Source of the DNA: JBALVO01 sp036961445
GTDB taxonomy: Bacteria > Pseudomonadota > Gammaproteobacteria > Pseudomonadales > Halieaceae
NCBI GenBank assembly: GCA_036961445.1
Contig: JBALVO010000038.1
Span: 1-31,582, forward strand
Direction: 5' to 3'
DNA length: 31,582 bases
This document shows positions 1 to 8,029 of the stretch, one piece after another. The notes under the pieces were generated by a model. That model made no database searches. It was not told the origin of the DNA and saw only the letters and a list, made by a program, of their open reading frames with translations. How positions within the stretch are numbered: the first letter of the stretch is position 1; every line of letters begins with the position of its first letter. The position numbers and the translations under genes are program-made.

Positions 1-5
1 CGTGG

Positions 6-1019
6 TCATCGGGTATACCCCAGCACATCACGCACAGCTGCCTCGATATCGCTTTCCTGTGGCATCCAGGCATCTTCCAGGGCGGGAGCGAAGGGAATAG
101 GTGAATGCGCCGCAGTTACCTTCCTGATAGGCGCGCGCAACGCGGCAAAAGCCTTCTCTGCAACAATACTGGATATATCCGCCGCGATGCCGCAGCGGGG
201 TGTCATCTCGTCCACGATCACCAAACGCCCGGTGGTTTCAACACTTTCAATAATCGCTTCTTCATCCAGCGGTGACGTGGTCCGCGGGTCTATCACATCA
301 CAGCTAATGCCCTCTTTTTCCAGGCGATCCGCAACGGCAACCGCTTTATTGACCGTATTGGAAATGCCCACGATAGTTACATCACTGCCTTGCCGCAGGA
401 AATTCGCCTCCCCAAAGGGAATGGTGTATTCCTCATCCGGAACTTCACAGCTGGTTTCATACAAGAACTTGTCTTCCACAAAAATCACGCAATCATTGTC
501 GCGAATAGCGGTGGTTAGCAGACCTTTGGCATCGTAGGCATTGGTCGGGCATACCACTTTCAGACCCGGCACCATCGTCACCATCTGGGTCAGGTTCTGC
601 GAATGCTGGGCACCACCCCGCAAACCTGCGCCTGCCATCGTACGCACCACCATGGGGCATTCAGCCTTGCCACCAAACATATAGCGAAACTTCGCCGCCT
701 GGTTATAGATCTGATCAAAACAAACACCGAGAAAATCCATGAACATCAGCTCGGCAATAGGTCGCAAGCCAGTCTGGGCAGCGCCGGCTGCCGCTCCCAT
801 AATGGCGGACTCCGTAATGGGTGTATCGATCACCCTGCTCTCACCGAACTCCGGGAACAATCCTTTGGTAACACCCATGACGCCGCCATAGGCGTCGCGA
901 TCGCCATCGCAACCGGCACCACCGGCGACATCCTCGCCGATGATGATCACGGTGGTATCACGCCGCATTTCCTGCGCCATGGCTTCATTGATTGCCTGTC
1001 TGTAGGTTTTAATTGGCAT
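6..1019 (-). CDS. acoB: Acetoin/2-oxoacid dehydrogenase E1 component, beta subunit
   Basis: This 337-residue protein is the transketolase-like beta subunit of a thiamine-diphosphate-dependent dehydrogenase, which with its alpha partner decarboxylates a 2-oxoacid or cleaves an acyloin such as acetoin and passes the acyl group to a lipoyl E2. The N-terminal pyrimidine-binding domain shows GEDV (about 28-31), DTPITE (65-70) and AGLRGGAQHSQ (131-141), all typical of PDH/Aco E1 beta. Length fits the family. The ATG at 1019 has a GGAG about 10 nt upstream. It follows the alpha gene by 54 nt and sits in a minus-strand operon headed by a carotenoid oxygenase. The E2 gene, if any, would lie left of the window. 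The exact substrate (acetoin, pyruvate or branched 2-oxoacid) cannot be decided; the acoB symbol is only a best guess. Confidence 0.85.
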   Translation of the reverse strand: MPIKTYRQAINEAMAQEMRRDTTVIIIGEDVAGGAGCDGDRDAYGGVMGVTKGLFPEFGESRVIDTPITESAIMGAAAGAAQTGLRPIAELMFMDFLGVCFDQIYNQAAKFRYMFGGKAECPMVVRTMAGAGLRGGAQHSQNLTQMVTMVPGLKVVCPTNAYDAKGLLTTAIRDNDCVIFVEDKFLYETSCEVPDEEYTIPFGEANFLRQGSDVTIVGISNTVNKAVAVADRLEKEGISCDVIDPRTTSPLDEEAIIESVETTGRLVIVDEMTPRCGIAADISSIVAEKAFAALRAPIRKVTAAHSPIPFAPALEDAWMPQESDIEAAVRDVLGYTR

Positions 1020-1073
1020 TACTTATTCACTCCAAATACTCTTTGTATTAACAGGTTACAGCCGATCCACAGT

Positions 1074-2045
1074 TTAATACTCGGAGCTATATACATCGGT
1101 CAAAAGCTCTGACACATCAGGCCCAGGGGCTATCAGGGCCGCCTCGGCCGCGCTATCGATAAACACCGCGACCTCTTTATCTATCTTGTTCAGTTGTGCT
1201 TTTGTCGCCAGTTTTTTCTTGATAGCATTGTGTGACGCGATCTTCAGGCAATCCATTTCTTTCATCAGGCGCTGTACCTCGCCCTTGCCTCGGTAGGCCT
1301 GGGCATCGCCCTCAAAATGACCACGAAATCGTGTAATCGTAGCCTCAATAGCAATTGGCCCCTTGCCATCGCGGCAATGCTTAACGGCCTTTTTACAGGC
1401 GTCGTACACTGCGAAAACATCAGCACCGTCGACCTTCAGCGCCGGCATACCAAAACCCTTGGCGCGCCCGGCTATATCTTTGGAGCCAACCGCGTAGCCG
1501 GCAGCTGTGCCCTCACCGTAGCCGTTATTTTCAAACAGAAAAATCGCCGGAACCTGCAATACCACAGCCAGATTCATTGCCTCAAAGGTCGTACCCTGGT
1601 TGGAGCCGCCGTCGCCAGTGAATGAAACACCCACCCGGTCGGTTCCCAGGGTTTTAGCCGACAAGGCAGCGCCAACGATCAACGGTGGCCCACCTCCGAC
1701 AATCGCATTGGCACCCAGCATGCCCTTTTCTATCGCTGCAATATGCATGGAGCCGCCCTTACCTGCGCAACTACCGCCCTGCTTCGCCATGATCTCCTTC
1801 ATCATTTCACCGACATCACCGCCCTTGGCGATACAGTGACCATGGCCTCGATGCGTGCTGACTATATAGTCATCATCGTCGAGGTTCATACACATACCTG
1901 TCGCTATCGCCTCCTGTCCAGCGTACAAGTGCAGGAAACCCGGTATATTGCCTTTGCCAAACTCGTCGCTCACACGGTATTCAAAGTCGCGTATGGTGCG
2001 CATAGTGCGATAGGCTGCAAGAAACTGCTTTTTGTCCAGCGACAT
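1074..2045 (-). CDS. acoA: Acetoin/2-oxoacid dehydrogenase E1 component, alpha subunit
   Basis: This 323-residue protein is the alpha subunit that binds thiamine diphosphate and magnesium in PDH/acetoin dehydrogenase type E1 enzymes. The ThDP motif is clear: GDG at 144-146 and NN at 173-174, the usual spacing. An RGHFEGD stretch near 241-247 resembles acetoin dehydrogenase alpha subunits more than housekeeping PDH, and the length suits the short AcoA class. The ATG at 2045 follows AGGGG with a 6-nt gap. It lies 80 nt behind the carotenoid oxygenase stop and 54 nt ahead of the beta subunit, so the three genes are probably cotranscribed. Pyruvate or branched-chain 2-oxoacid dehydrogenase is the alternative. 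The subunit identity is firm and the substrate is not. Confidence 0.85.
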   Translation of the reverse strand: MSLDKKQFLAAYRTMRTIRDFEYRVSDEFGKGNIPGFLHLYAGQEAIATGMCMNLDDDDYIVSTHRGHGHCIAKGGDVGEMMKEIMAKQGGSCAGKGGSMHIAAIEKGMLGANAIVGGGPPLIVGAALSAKTLGTDRVGVSFTGDGGSNQGTTFEAMNLAVVLQVPAIFLFENNGYGEGTAAGYAVGSKDIAGRAKGFGMPALKVDGADVFAVYDACKKAVKHCRDGKGPIAIEATITRFRGHFEGDAQAYRGKGEVQRLMKEMDCLKIASHNAIKKKLATKAQLNKIDKEVAVFIDSAAEAALIAPGPDVSELLTDVYSSEY

Positions 2046-2125
2046 TAGTCACCCCTGATGCTGTTTAAGTATTGTTTGTCATTCGCTCTGCAATGAAGCC
2101 CGCAGCGCTGCCGTCATCAGACTGT

Positions 2126-3532
2126 CTAAAGCGTCAGCCCCTGCATCCAGTTTCCGTGAAAACCGTTGGGCACTCGCCCGGGAATATGCACCTTCGCCAC
2201 GGGGCCGCTGTCAAAATCACCGGCGTTGAGAATAGACAAAAACGCGCCTTCGCCGGGATTGTAGACAAAGTTCATAATCCAGCCATCTTCCTCACGCTCA
2301 CTGTCTGGGTTGGGCACGTGCACTGGCTCCCCGGCATTGGCATCGACGCCAAATTCCCACAACCTGGTTTCACCGGTTTGGAAATCGAAACGTCCAGTGC
2401 AGTTATAGCCATGTGCATCTCCCCATTCCCGATTGGATGCGGCAGCAAAACCGTAGCGGTAGTTCTTACCCATTAAACGCTCATCGACCCGGGAAAACTC
2501 ACAAAAAACATCAGAGAAACATTCATTGGTAACCTGCCTGGTCGTCAGGTCCAGCCCCATGCGATACATGCGTCGCGGCTGTTTTTCCACGCCGGTGCCC
2601 TGGTCCTGGGTAAATGGGATGGAGTTGATCCAAATATAATCAATGATGATCTTACCGCCGCGCTCAAAGCCGTTGCAGAAATGCCAGCTGAAAAACGCTT
2701 CTGTTTCAAACACCACATTTTTACCACTGCCGTCTCGCGGTATGGCAATAATCGTGGTCCCACTCTCGGGCTCCCACATAAAGGGGTTCTCCCCCTTCAT
2801 GGCTTTTTCAACACTGTGGAAAGCCGGAGCGTAGAAGATAATGATGTAGTTTTCGGTGATCTGCAGGTCGTGAATGATGCCCTTGCGCTGGAACTCCACC
2901 GGAATAGTCTTCAAATGTTTGCCTGCGGCATCGAAGATCTGCGTATAGTAGTTCGCGCTGTCCCAGCGCTGCGTGCAGGTAATCAGCTGGCCAGTATCCG
3001 GGCATATTTTGGGGTGCGCGGTTAGCGCGTCGCCCGGCTGCAAGGCGCCATCATAATCATACAAACCGACGGTAGACAGGTCGTTATTCAGCAGATGGGG
3101 AAAGCCACCTTCCCACATGGCAAACAGTTTACCGCCGTGATATAGCACATTGGTATTTGCAGTATTACGGATAGGGCTGGGCTCACCGCCAGCGTCAATG
3201 ACCTCCTGGGGCACCTCCAACAATTTTCCAACACTGCCGTAAATGGTGCGATCAAACTGTCGCTCGGTCTGCAGATGGCTGGTCTGCACCCAACGATTTT
3301 TGTAACAAACATGCCCATCCTTGAAATACACAGCGTGCACCATGCCGTCACCGTCCAGCGGATAAACGTAATGATTGGGTTGATAGGCCACATTGGCACC
3401 ATCGCGCATATAAGCGCCCACCAGTTTCTCTGGCACTTTACCCTCGACCCGGAGTTGGTCTTCGGCAAAGTCGCGCTCCTCATCCAGCGGCGCGTAATTA
3501 TCCTGCAAATAAGGAAAAGCACTTAAATCCAC
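2126..3532 (-). CDS. Carotenoid oxygenase (RPE65/CCD family), copy 1
   Basis: This 468-residue protein belongs to the non-heme iron carotenoid cleavage dioxygenases, which split a C=C bond of carotenoids, apocarotenoids or stilbenes to give two carbonyl products. All four iron-binding histidines are visible in their usual contexts: H173 (TAHPK), H221 (IIHDL), H284 (SWHFCNGFE) and H459 (NGFHGNW). An RNG-like segment near 43-45 and the DGDGM loop (60-64) also match the family. Length is normal for bacterial members. The start is GTG at 3532 with GAGGG seven bases upstream; there is no upstream in-frame ATG. It heads the operon with the acetoin-type dehydrogenase E1 genes and is divergent from a SnoaL-like gene, with an operator-like inverted repeat (3615-3630) between. 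It shares the family fold with the second copy at 13225-14655 but is clearly divergent. The substrate is unknown; lignostilbene-type cleavage is possible. Confidence 0.88.
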   Translation of the reverse strand: MDLSAFPYLQDNYAPLDEERDFAEDQLRVEGKVPEKLVGAYMRDGANVAYQPNHYVYPLDGDGMVHAVYFKDGHVCYKNRWVQTSHLQTERQFDRTIYGSVGKLLEVPQEVIDAGGEPSPIRNTANTNVLYHGGKLFAMWEGGFPHLLNNDLSTVGLYDYDGALQPGDALTAHPKICPDTGQLITCTQRWDSANYYTQIFDAAGKHLKTIPVEFQRKGIIHDLQITENYIIIFYAPAFHSVEKAMKGENPFMWEPESGTTIIAIPRDGSGKNVVFETEAFFSWHFCNGFERGGKIIIDYIWINSIPFTQDQGTGVEKQPRRMYRMGLDLTTRQVTNECFSDVFCEFSRVDERLMGKNYRYGFAAASNREWGDAHGYNCTGRFDFQTGETRLWEFGVDANAGEPVHVPNPDSEREEDGWIMNFVYNPGEGAFLSILNAGDFDSGPVAKVHIPGRVPNGFHGNWMQGLTL

Positions 3533-3614
3533 TAGAACACCCTCTTCTGTTAATTTATAGTTTGATAGCTACCAGCGTATGAGAGGCTGATGTTACCAGT
3601 TCAAATACTTAAAA

Positions 3615-3630
3615 AACAGTCTCGTCTGTT
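3615..3630. promoter_or_regulatory. Operator-like inverted repeat, site 1
   Basis: AACAG-TCTCGT-CTGTT is a perfect inverted repeat (six-base arms if flanking A/T are counted) in the 157-base gap between the divergent carotenoid oxygenase and SnoaL-like genes. It matches the AWCAGTC-N4-CTGWT pattern found at five other intergenic places here. A T-rich stretch follows it on the plus side, and a TAGAGT element at 3652-3657 could be a -10 box for the rightward gene. The binding protein is inferred to be a TetR-type regulator. Confidence 0.6.
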
Positions 3631-3689
3631 TCTTTTTATCGACGACGGCGATAGAGTACGGTTGGTTGACCACACACAGGAACCTGATC

Positions 3690-4124
3690 ATGAATAAACT
3701 GGAAGATGAACTGGCATTGAGGAACCTGATGTCCCGCTATGCGGATGCGGTAAATCGCATGGATGCTGCCGCCTGGGGTGCCACCTGGGCGGAGAACGGA
3801 GTATGGAACCTACTGGGGTCCCCGGTTACCGGTAGAGACAATATCATGAGCCTGTGGCAGCAAATGATGGGAGGTTTTGAGTTCGCTGTCATGATGCCCA
3901 GTTCCTGCCTGTTTGACATTAGCGAGTATTCAGCAAGCGGACACTGGTATCTGCAGGAACACACACGCGACAACGAAGGCACTGCCAGCACCATACTGAG
4001 CCGCTATATCGACACTTACACCAAAGAGGACGGGCACTGGCTGTATCAATCCAGGGACTATAGCTTTATCTATCACGGCGCAGCCGACCTGAGCGGCACT
4101 TACACGCCACTGCCGGCGATTTAG
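3690..4124 (+). CDS. SnoaL-like (NTF2-fold) protein
   Basis: This 144-residue protein has the SnoaL/NTF2-like alpha+beta cone layout: an N-terminal helix (LEDELALRNLMSRYADAVN), a D-x3-W loop (AAWGATWAENGVW), and C-terminal strands ending in W-x-YQSRDYSFIY. Members bind small hydrophobic molecules as isomerases, cyclases or hydratases, or are non-catalytic. The ATG at 3690 is chosen because AGGA lies nine bases upstream; a TTG further up (3666) would add eight unlikely residues. It is a single-gene unit divergent from carotenoid oxygenase 1 and convergent with the MDR reductase at 4158-5180. The operator-like repeat at 3615 lies about 60 bases upstream. A role in converting a ring or ketone intermediate is plausible but not shown. 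Confidence 0.75.
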   Translation: MNKLEDELALRNLMSRYADAVNRMDAAAWGATWAENGVWNLLGSPVTGRDNIMSLWQQMMGGFEFAVMMPSSCLFDISEYSASGHWYLQEHTRDNEGTASTILSRYIDTYTKEDGHWLYQSRDYSFIYHGAADLSGTYTPLPAI

Positions 4125-4157
4125 AACTCCAGCAGGCGCGCAGGATGAGGTACGAGT

Positions 4158-5180
4158 CTACTGCGGTATACGGATCACCAGTTTGCCCTGGTTGGAGCCG
4201 TCAAAAAGTCGCAAGAAGGTTGGCAATACCTGGTCCAGACCATCCACCAGTTCTTCTCTGCACTTGATATCGCCCGCCGCGAACCATGCCAGCAATTGAC
4301 CAATGCCCTCGGGGAAACGATCGAGATAGTCGAGAATGACAAAACCCTGAACCGTCACACTTTGGGCCACCAATTGCCACAGATTGACCGGCCCTGGCGC
4401 ATGCGGAATGTTATACGTCGATATCCATCCACAGACCGCCACCCGGGCAAATTTATTCAGACACAGTAGCGCTGCATCCAGAATTTCACCGCCGACATTG
4501 TCAAAATAGACATCGACCCCATTGGGACATTTTTGGCGAATGGCATCCCCATAGTCTCCACAGGTCTTGTAGTTAATGGCGGCATCAAAACCCAACTCCT
4601 CTACCAGCCAGGCACACTTATCATCGGTGCCGGCCATACCAACGACATGGCAACCCTTCATTTTGGCGATCTGACCCACGATTGATCCCACCGCACCGGC
4701 AGCCGCACTGACCAACACAGTTTCCCCTGCTTTAGGCTTCCCCACTTCCAGCAGGCCAAAGTAAGCCGTCAATCCCGTAGGGCCGAGCACGCCCAGAAAG
4801 TTGCTCAAGGCGATACCTGCGCTCTCGTCGAGCCGGGTAATCGCCGTGGCAGGTGCAGTGGTGTAACGCTCCCATGCACCAACACCCATAGCCACATCAC
4901 CCACGGCATAGTCCGAACTACCGCTCTTTACCACGCGACCAATAACGGAGCTGCGAATAGCCTCATCAATGGCAATAGGATCGATATAATTCGGCGCATC
5001 CCCCATCCAGCCCCGAATGGCCGGATCCAGCGAAATATACAGATTGCGCAGTACAACCTCCCCAGCACGGGGTTCCAATACTGGTACATCCCGGAATGGA
5101 ACATCTTCGGCGGTAGGCATCCCCTGGGGACGCGCAGACAAATAATACTGGCGATTAATTAGTGCTGTCATACCGATCAT
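4158..5180 (-). CDS. Zinc-independent NADP-dependent MDR oxidoreductase (enone/prostaglandin reductase-like)
   Basis: This protein of up to 340 residues belongs to the medium-chain reductases related to leukotriene B4 12-hydroxydehydrogenase and curcumin reductase, which reduce the C=C bond of alpha,beta-unsaturated ketones with NADPH. The opening NRQYYLSARPQGMP and the Rossmann motif AAAGAVGSIVGQ (about 159-170) are characteristic, and there are no zinc-ligand cysteine clusters. Two ATG codons compete: 5180, only two bases after GGAGG, and 5171, eleven bases after it. The second gives a start (MTALINRQ) closer to the family. The gene is divergent from the ABM-domain gene across the operator-like repeat at 5289-5304. 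It could reduce enone products made by carotenoid cleavage; that is inference. Confidence 0.85.
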   Translation of the reverse strand: MIGMTALINRQYYLSARPQGMPTAEDVPFRDVPVLEPRAGEVVLRNLYISLDPAIRGWMGDAPNYIDPIAIDEAIRSSVIGRVVKSGSSDYAVGDVAMGVGAWERYTTAPATAITRLDESAGIALSNFLGVLGPTGLTAYFGLLEVGKPKAGETVLVSAAAGAVGSIVGQIAKMKGCHVVGMAGTDDKCAWLVEELGFDAAINYKTCGDYGDAIRQKCPNGVDVYFDNVGGEILDAALLCLNKFARVAVCGWISTYNIPHAPGPVNLWQLVAQSVTVQGFVILDYLDRFPEGIGQLLAWFAAGDIKCREELVDGLDQVLPTFLRLFDGSNQGKLVIRIPQ

Positions 5181-5288
5181 GGCCTCCAGGATTGCATCAG
5201 ATAAATAACTGCTCTACCGACCGACCATTGTGCGAGTAGCACACAACAACAGCCGGTGGAGCTGGTGCAACATATCCGTTAACAAAAA

Positions 5289-5304
5289 ATCAGTCAACCC
5301 TGAT
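5289..5304. promoter_or_regulatory. Operator-like inverted repeat, site 2
   Basis: ATCAG-TCAACC-CTGAT, extending to AATCAG/CTGATT, is a perfect inverted repeat in the 205-base gap between the divergent MDR reductase and ABM-domain genes. It is the best-matching copy of the shared motif. TTGTTT (5304-5309) directly follows and could be part of a -35 region, with a weak GCTACC fifteen bases further, so a bound repressor would occlude the rightward promoter. Confidence 0.65.
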
Positions 5305-5385
5305 TGTTTTAAAACGTCTAATCTGCTACCGTTCCCGCAGACTAGGGCACCATCGTGTCTATCCTTATTCCACCCGAGGTTCGCC

Positions 5386-5730
5386 ATGACAATATTGATC
5401 GCCGGTACTATCGAAATATCCGCCGCTGGGCGCACCCAGGCACTGGCAGAAAGCGCCGAACTGGTAAGACAAACACGGCTGCAGGCTGGTTGCAGGCACT
5501 ATGTTTGGTCCGCAGACCCGACTTCTGAGAGCCGGGTCTATGTTTATGAAAACTGGGCATCTACAGAGGAGCTTGCGGCACATCTTGCGGGCCCTTTCTA
5601 TATGCAGATGCTGGTTTTATTAGGTAAGTACGACGTCAGCGATACCCAGGTATCAAAGTTCAAGGTAGCACTGGAAGAGCCGGTTTATGATTCTGAAGGC
5701 AAGCCAAGAGCAGATTTTTTCACGCAGTAA
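5386..5730 (+). CDS. Antibiotic biosynthesis monooxygenase (ABM) domain protein
   Basis: This is a 114-residue ferredoxin-like dimeric alpha/beta barrel protein of the ABM/YgiN type. Such proteins act as cofactor-free quinol or anthrone monooxygenases or as small accessory proteins. Visible marks are the first strand ending in GTIEI, the helix with R..ALAESAELVRQTR, then AGCRHYVWSADPTSESRVYVYENWAS and a helix containing the conserved H (AAHLAGPFYMQ). The ATG at 5386 was chosen because the domain begins immediately there; an upstream extension to 5230 would run through the operator-like repeat. It is the first gene of a plus-strand unit, 66 bases before the molybdopterin oxidoreductase. Its substrate is unknown. 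Confidence 0.8.
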   Translation: MTILIAGTIEISAAGRTQALAESAELVRQTRLQAGCRHYVWSADPTSESRVYVYENWASTEELAAHLAGPFYMQMLVLLGKYDVSDTQVSKFKVALEEPVYDSEGKPRADFFTQ

Positions 5731-5796
5731 AGCCGTGGCTTTGTTACATTAAAAATAGCGCCCCACTAAAAATTACAATCTAAATGCAGGTCTCGA

Positions 5797-7962
5797 ATGT
5801 CTCGTAAAACAGTAAAAACCTATTGTCGATTCTGTCATGCATATTGCCCGATGGAAGCAACGGTGCAAGACAATCGGTTGATTGCACTGGAGCCAGATCC
5901 AAGTAATGAAGTATACGGCGGCTATACCTGCATCAAGGGGCGTCAGCTAATAGAGCAGATTTACCACCCGACACGCTTGCAACAATCACAGAAAAAACAA
6001 GTCGACGGAAGTTTCAGCAGCATCGGCACTGAACAGGCAATGGACGATATTGCCGCGCAGTTATCCAGTATTTTGGCCAAGTACGGTCCACGCAGCATCG
6101 CCAGCTACAACGGCACCTACTCCTACCAGAACTCTGCAGCTCACGATGTTGCCAGAGCATTCCACTGTGCCATTGACTCACCGTCTTACTACACCAGTGT
6201 CACCATAGACCAGCCGGCCAAGGTAGCCATAGGTCCGGCGCGTATGGGTTGGTGGAATGGCGGCAGCCATATGTGGAACGACTCAGACGTGTCCTTGATC
6301 ATTGGCAATAACACCCTGGTTTCACACTACTCCATACCTGGCGGTATACCCTCTTTCAGCCCTTTCAATGCTCTGCGAGAAGGAAAAAAACGCGGTATCA
6401 AAATCATCTGCCTGGATCCACGCGAGACCGAAGTCGCCAGCCGAGCCGACTTACACTTGCAAGTAAGACCCGGGCAGGATGCCGCGGTGGTCGCCAGTAT
6501 CATTTATGTCATCCTCACGGAAAATCTGCAGGATGAGGATTTCTGCGCAGAGCATATTCAAGGACTGGATCAACTGACCGAACACATTCAGCGGTTCACG
6601 CCGCAACGTGTCGCCACGGCTGCCGACATTCCCGAACAGCAAATCATTGATGCTGCCAGGATGTTCGCCGCCGGCCCACGAGGCTCGGCAGTAACCGGCA
6701 CCGGCCCGGAAATGGGACCCCACCCCAACCTGTTACAACACCTGGTACAAACCCTCAATGCTATCTGTGGCCGCCATTATCGCGCTGGCGAGCGCCTGCC
6801 CAACCCAGGGGTTTTAACGCCTGCCGGACCACGCCTGGCACAAGCCACCTCACCCCAGCAACAATGGCTGGATGACGGCCTGAAAACCCGGGTTTCCGAT
6901 GACATTGGTGAGACCATGGTGCTCTCTGCCTACGGCCCGCGTGCGGAAATGCCCACCGCTGTAATCAGTGACGAAATGCTGATCGAAGGCGAAGGGCAGA
7001 TCAAGGCCCTGATTTGTGTTGGCGGTAACCCATTATTGGCGTGGCCCGACCAGCAAAAGACCCATAAAGCGCTGGCTGGACTGGAATTGCTGGTCTGTAT
7101 CGATCTGAAAATGTCTGCCACTGCACAAATGGCAGACTATGTATTGGCCCCAAAAATATGCCTCGAACGGGAAGATGTGACACTGCTCACAGACATCTGG
7201 CACGACCAACCCTATAGCCAGTATACCCAGACCGTGGTGGAAGCTGAGGGCGACAAAATTGAGGAGTGGGAATTCTTCTGGGCCATGGGCAAACGTATGG
7301 GGTTACCCATGAGCCTCGACAATGGCCCCATCGATATGAAAGAAAAGCCCACGAAACTGGACCTGCTAAAAAATATAACGCAAAACTCCCGGGTAGCGAT
7401 ACAAGACATCTATAACAACCAGGGCGGCACCATCTATGACGTTCCGGATGTCATCCTGGGTCCAGCCGACCCTGCGACGCGCGGCCACCTGCAGCTGTTT
7501 CCCCCGGGTCTGGCGCAAGAACTGGAGTCGGCCTACAACGACACGGCACTGTCACCAGCAGGCGAATACCCAATGCTTTTGATCAGCCGTCGTATGAAAA
7601 ACACCTACAATTCGACGGGCCCGGAACTGAGTTTGTTGAAGAGCAAGGGCACCACCAACCCCGCCTACATTCATTCGCAAGACATGGCAGCGCTGGGTAT
7701 CAGCAATGACGAGATAATAGAAATCAGATCATCTCACGGCGTGATCCCCGCGATTGCGGCGGCCAGCGATGACATTAAGCCCGGCGTCATTTCAATGTCC
7801 CATTGCTGGGGCGGATCACCGGATCCGAAAGACAAATCAGATGCAAAAATTCGTGACATTGGCAGCAATACCAATCGCCTGATCAACAATCTCGAATCTT
7901 CCGAAAAATATTCCGGCATGCCCCGGCAGAGCAGCATTCCAGTTGCGATAGGAAAAGTCTGA
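5797..7962 (+). CDS. Molybdopterin-dependent oxidoreductase, DMSO reductase/formate dehydrogenase family
   Basis: This 721-residue protein is a bis-MGD molybdenum (or tungsten) enzyme catalytic subunit. An N-terminal [4Fe-4S] motif is present: C10-x2-C13-x3-C17-x27-C45. The molybdopterin domain (about 50-580) shows IIGNN, CLDPRETE and the ICVGGNPLL signature of the family, and the C-terminal MGD-binding domain begins near RMKNTYNST and includes SHCWGGSPD. No Tat signal is seen, so it is predicted cytoplasmic. I could not assign the metal ligand; the region near 145-160 (SYYTSVTID) has no obvious Cys or Sec. No iron-sulfur electron-transfer subunit or membrane anchor gene is adjacent. It lies between the ABM gene and the aldehyde dehydrogenase (67-base gap), so it may oxidise or hydroxylate an intermediate of the same pathway. 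Confidence 0.85.
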   Translation: MSRKTVKTYCRFCHAYCPMEATVQDNRLIALEPDPSNEVYGGYTCIKGRQLIEQIYHPTRLQQSQKKQVDGSFSSIGTEQAMDDIAAQLSSILAKYGPRSIASYNGTYSYQNSAAHDVARAFHCAIDSPSYYTSVTIDQPAKVAIGPARMGWWNGGSHMWNDSDVSLIIGNNTLVSHYSIPGGIPSFSPFNALREGKKRGIKIICLDPRETEVASRADLHLQVRPGQDAAVVASIIYVILTENLQDEDFCAEHIQGLDQLTEHIQRFTPQRVATAADIPEQQIIDAARMFAAGPRGSAVTGTGPEMGPHPNLLQHLVQTLNAICGRHYRAGERLPNPGVLTPAGPRLAQATSPQQQWLDDGLKTRVSDDIGETMVLSAYGPRAEMPTAVISDEMLIEGEGQIKALICVGGNPLLAWPDQQKTHKALAGLELLVCIDLKMSATAQMADYVLAPKICLEREDVTLLTDIWHDQPYSQYTQTVVEAEGDKIEEWEFFWAMGKRMGLPMSLDNGPIDMKEKPTKLDLLKNITQNSRVAIQDIYNNQGGTIYDVPDVILGPADPATRGHLQLFPPGLAQELESAYNDTALSPAGEYPMLLISRRMKNTYNSTGPELSLLKSKGTTNPAYIHSQDMAALGISNDEIIEIRSSHGVIPAIAAASDDIKPGVISMSHCWGGSPDPKDKSDAKIRDIGSNTNRLINNLESSEKYSGMPRQSSIPVAIGKV

Positions 7963-8029
7963 AAACCGTTTCACCGACAATCACAGCAACATGCAACAAA
8001 CACATTAAAAAACACGACCAAAGGATACA

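Noticed and set aside
2102..2111. GCAGCGCTGC palindrome between the carotenoid oxygenase and E1 alpha genes
   Set aside because: It is short, lacks a loop and a T tract, and the genes appear to be cotranscribed, so it is not a convincing terminator.
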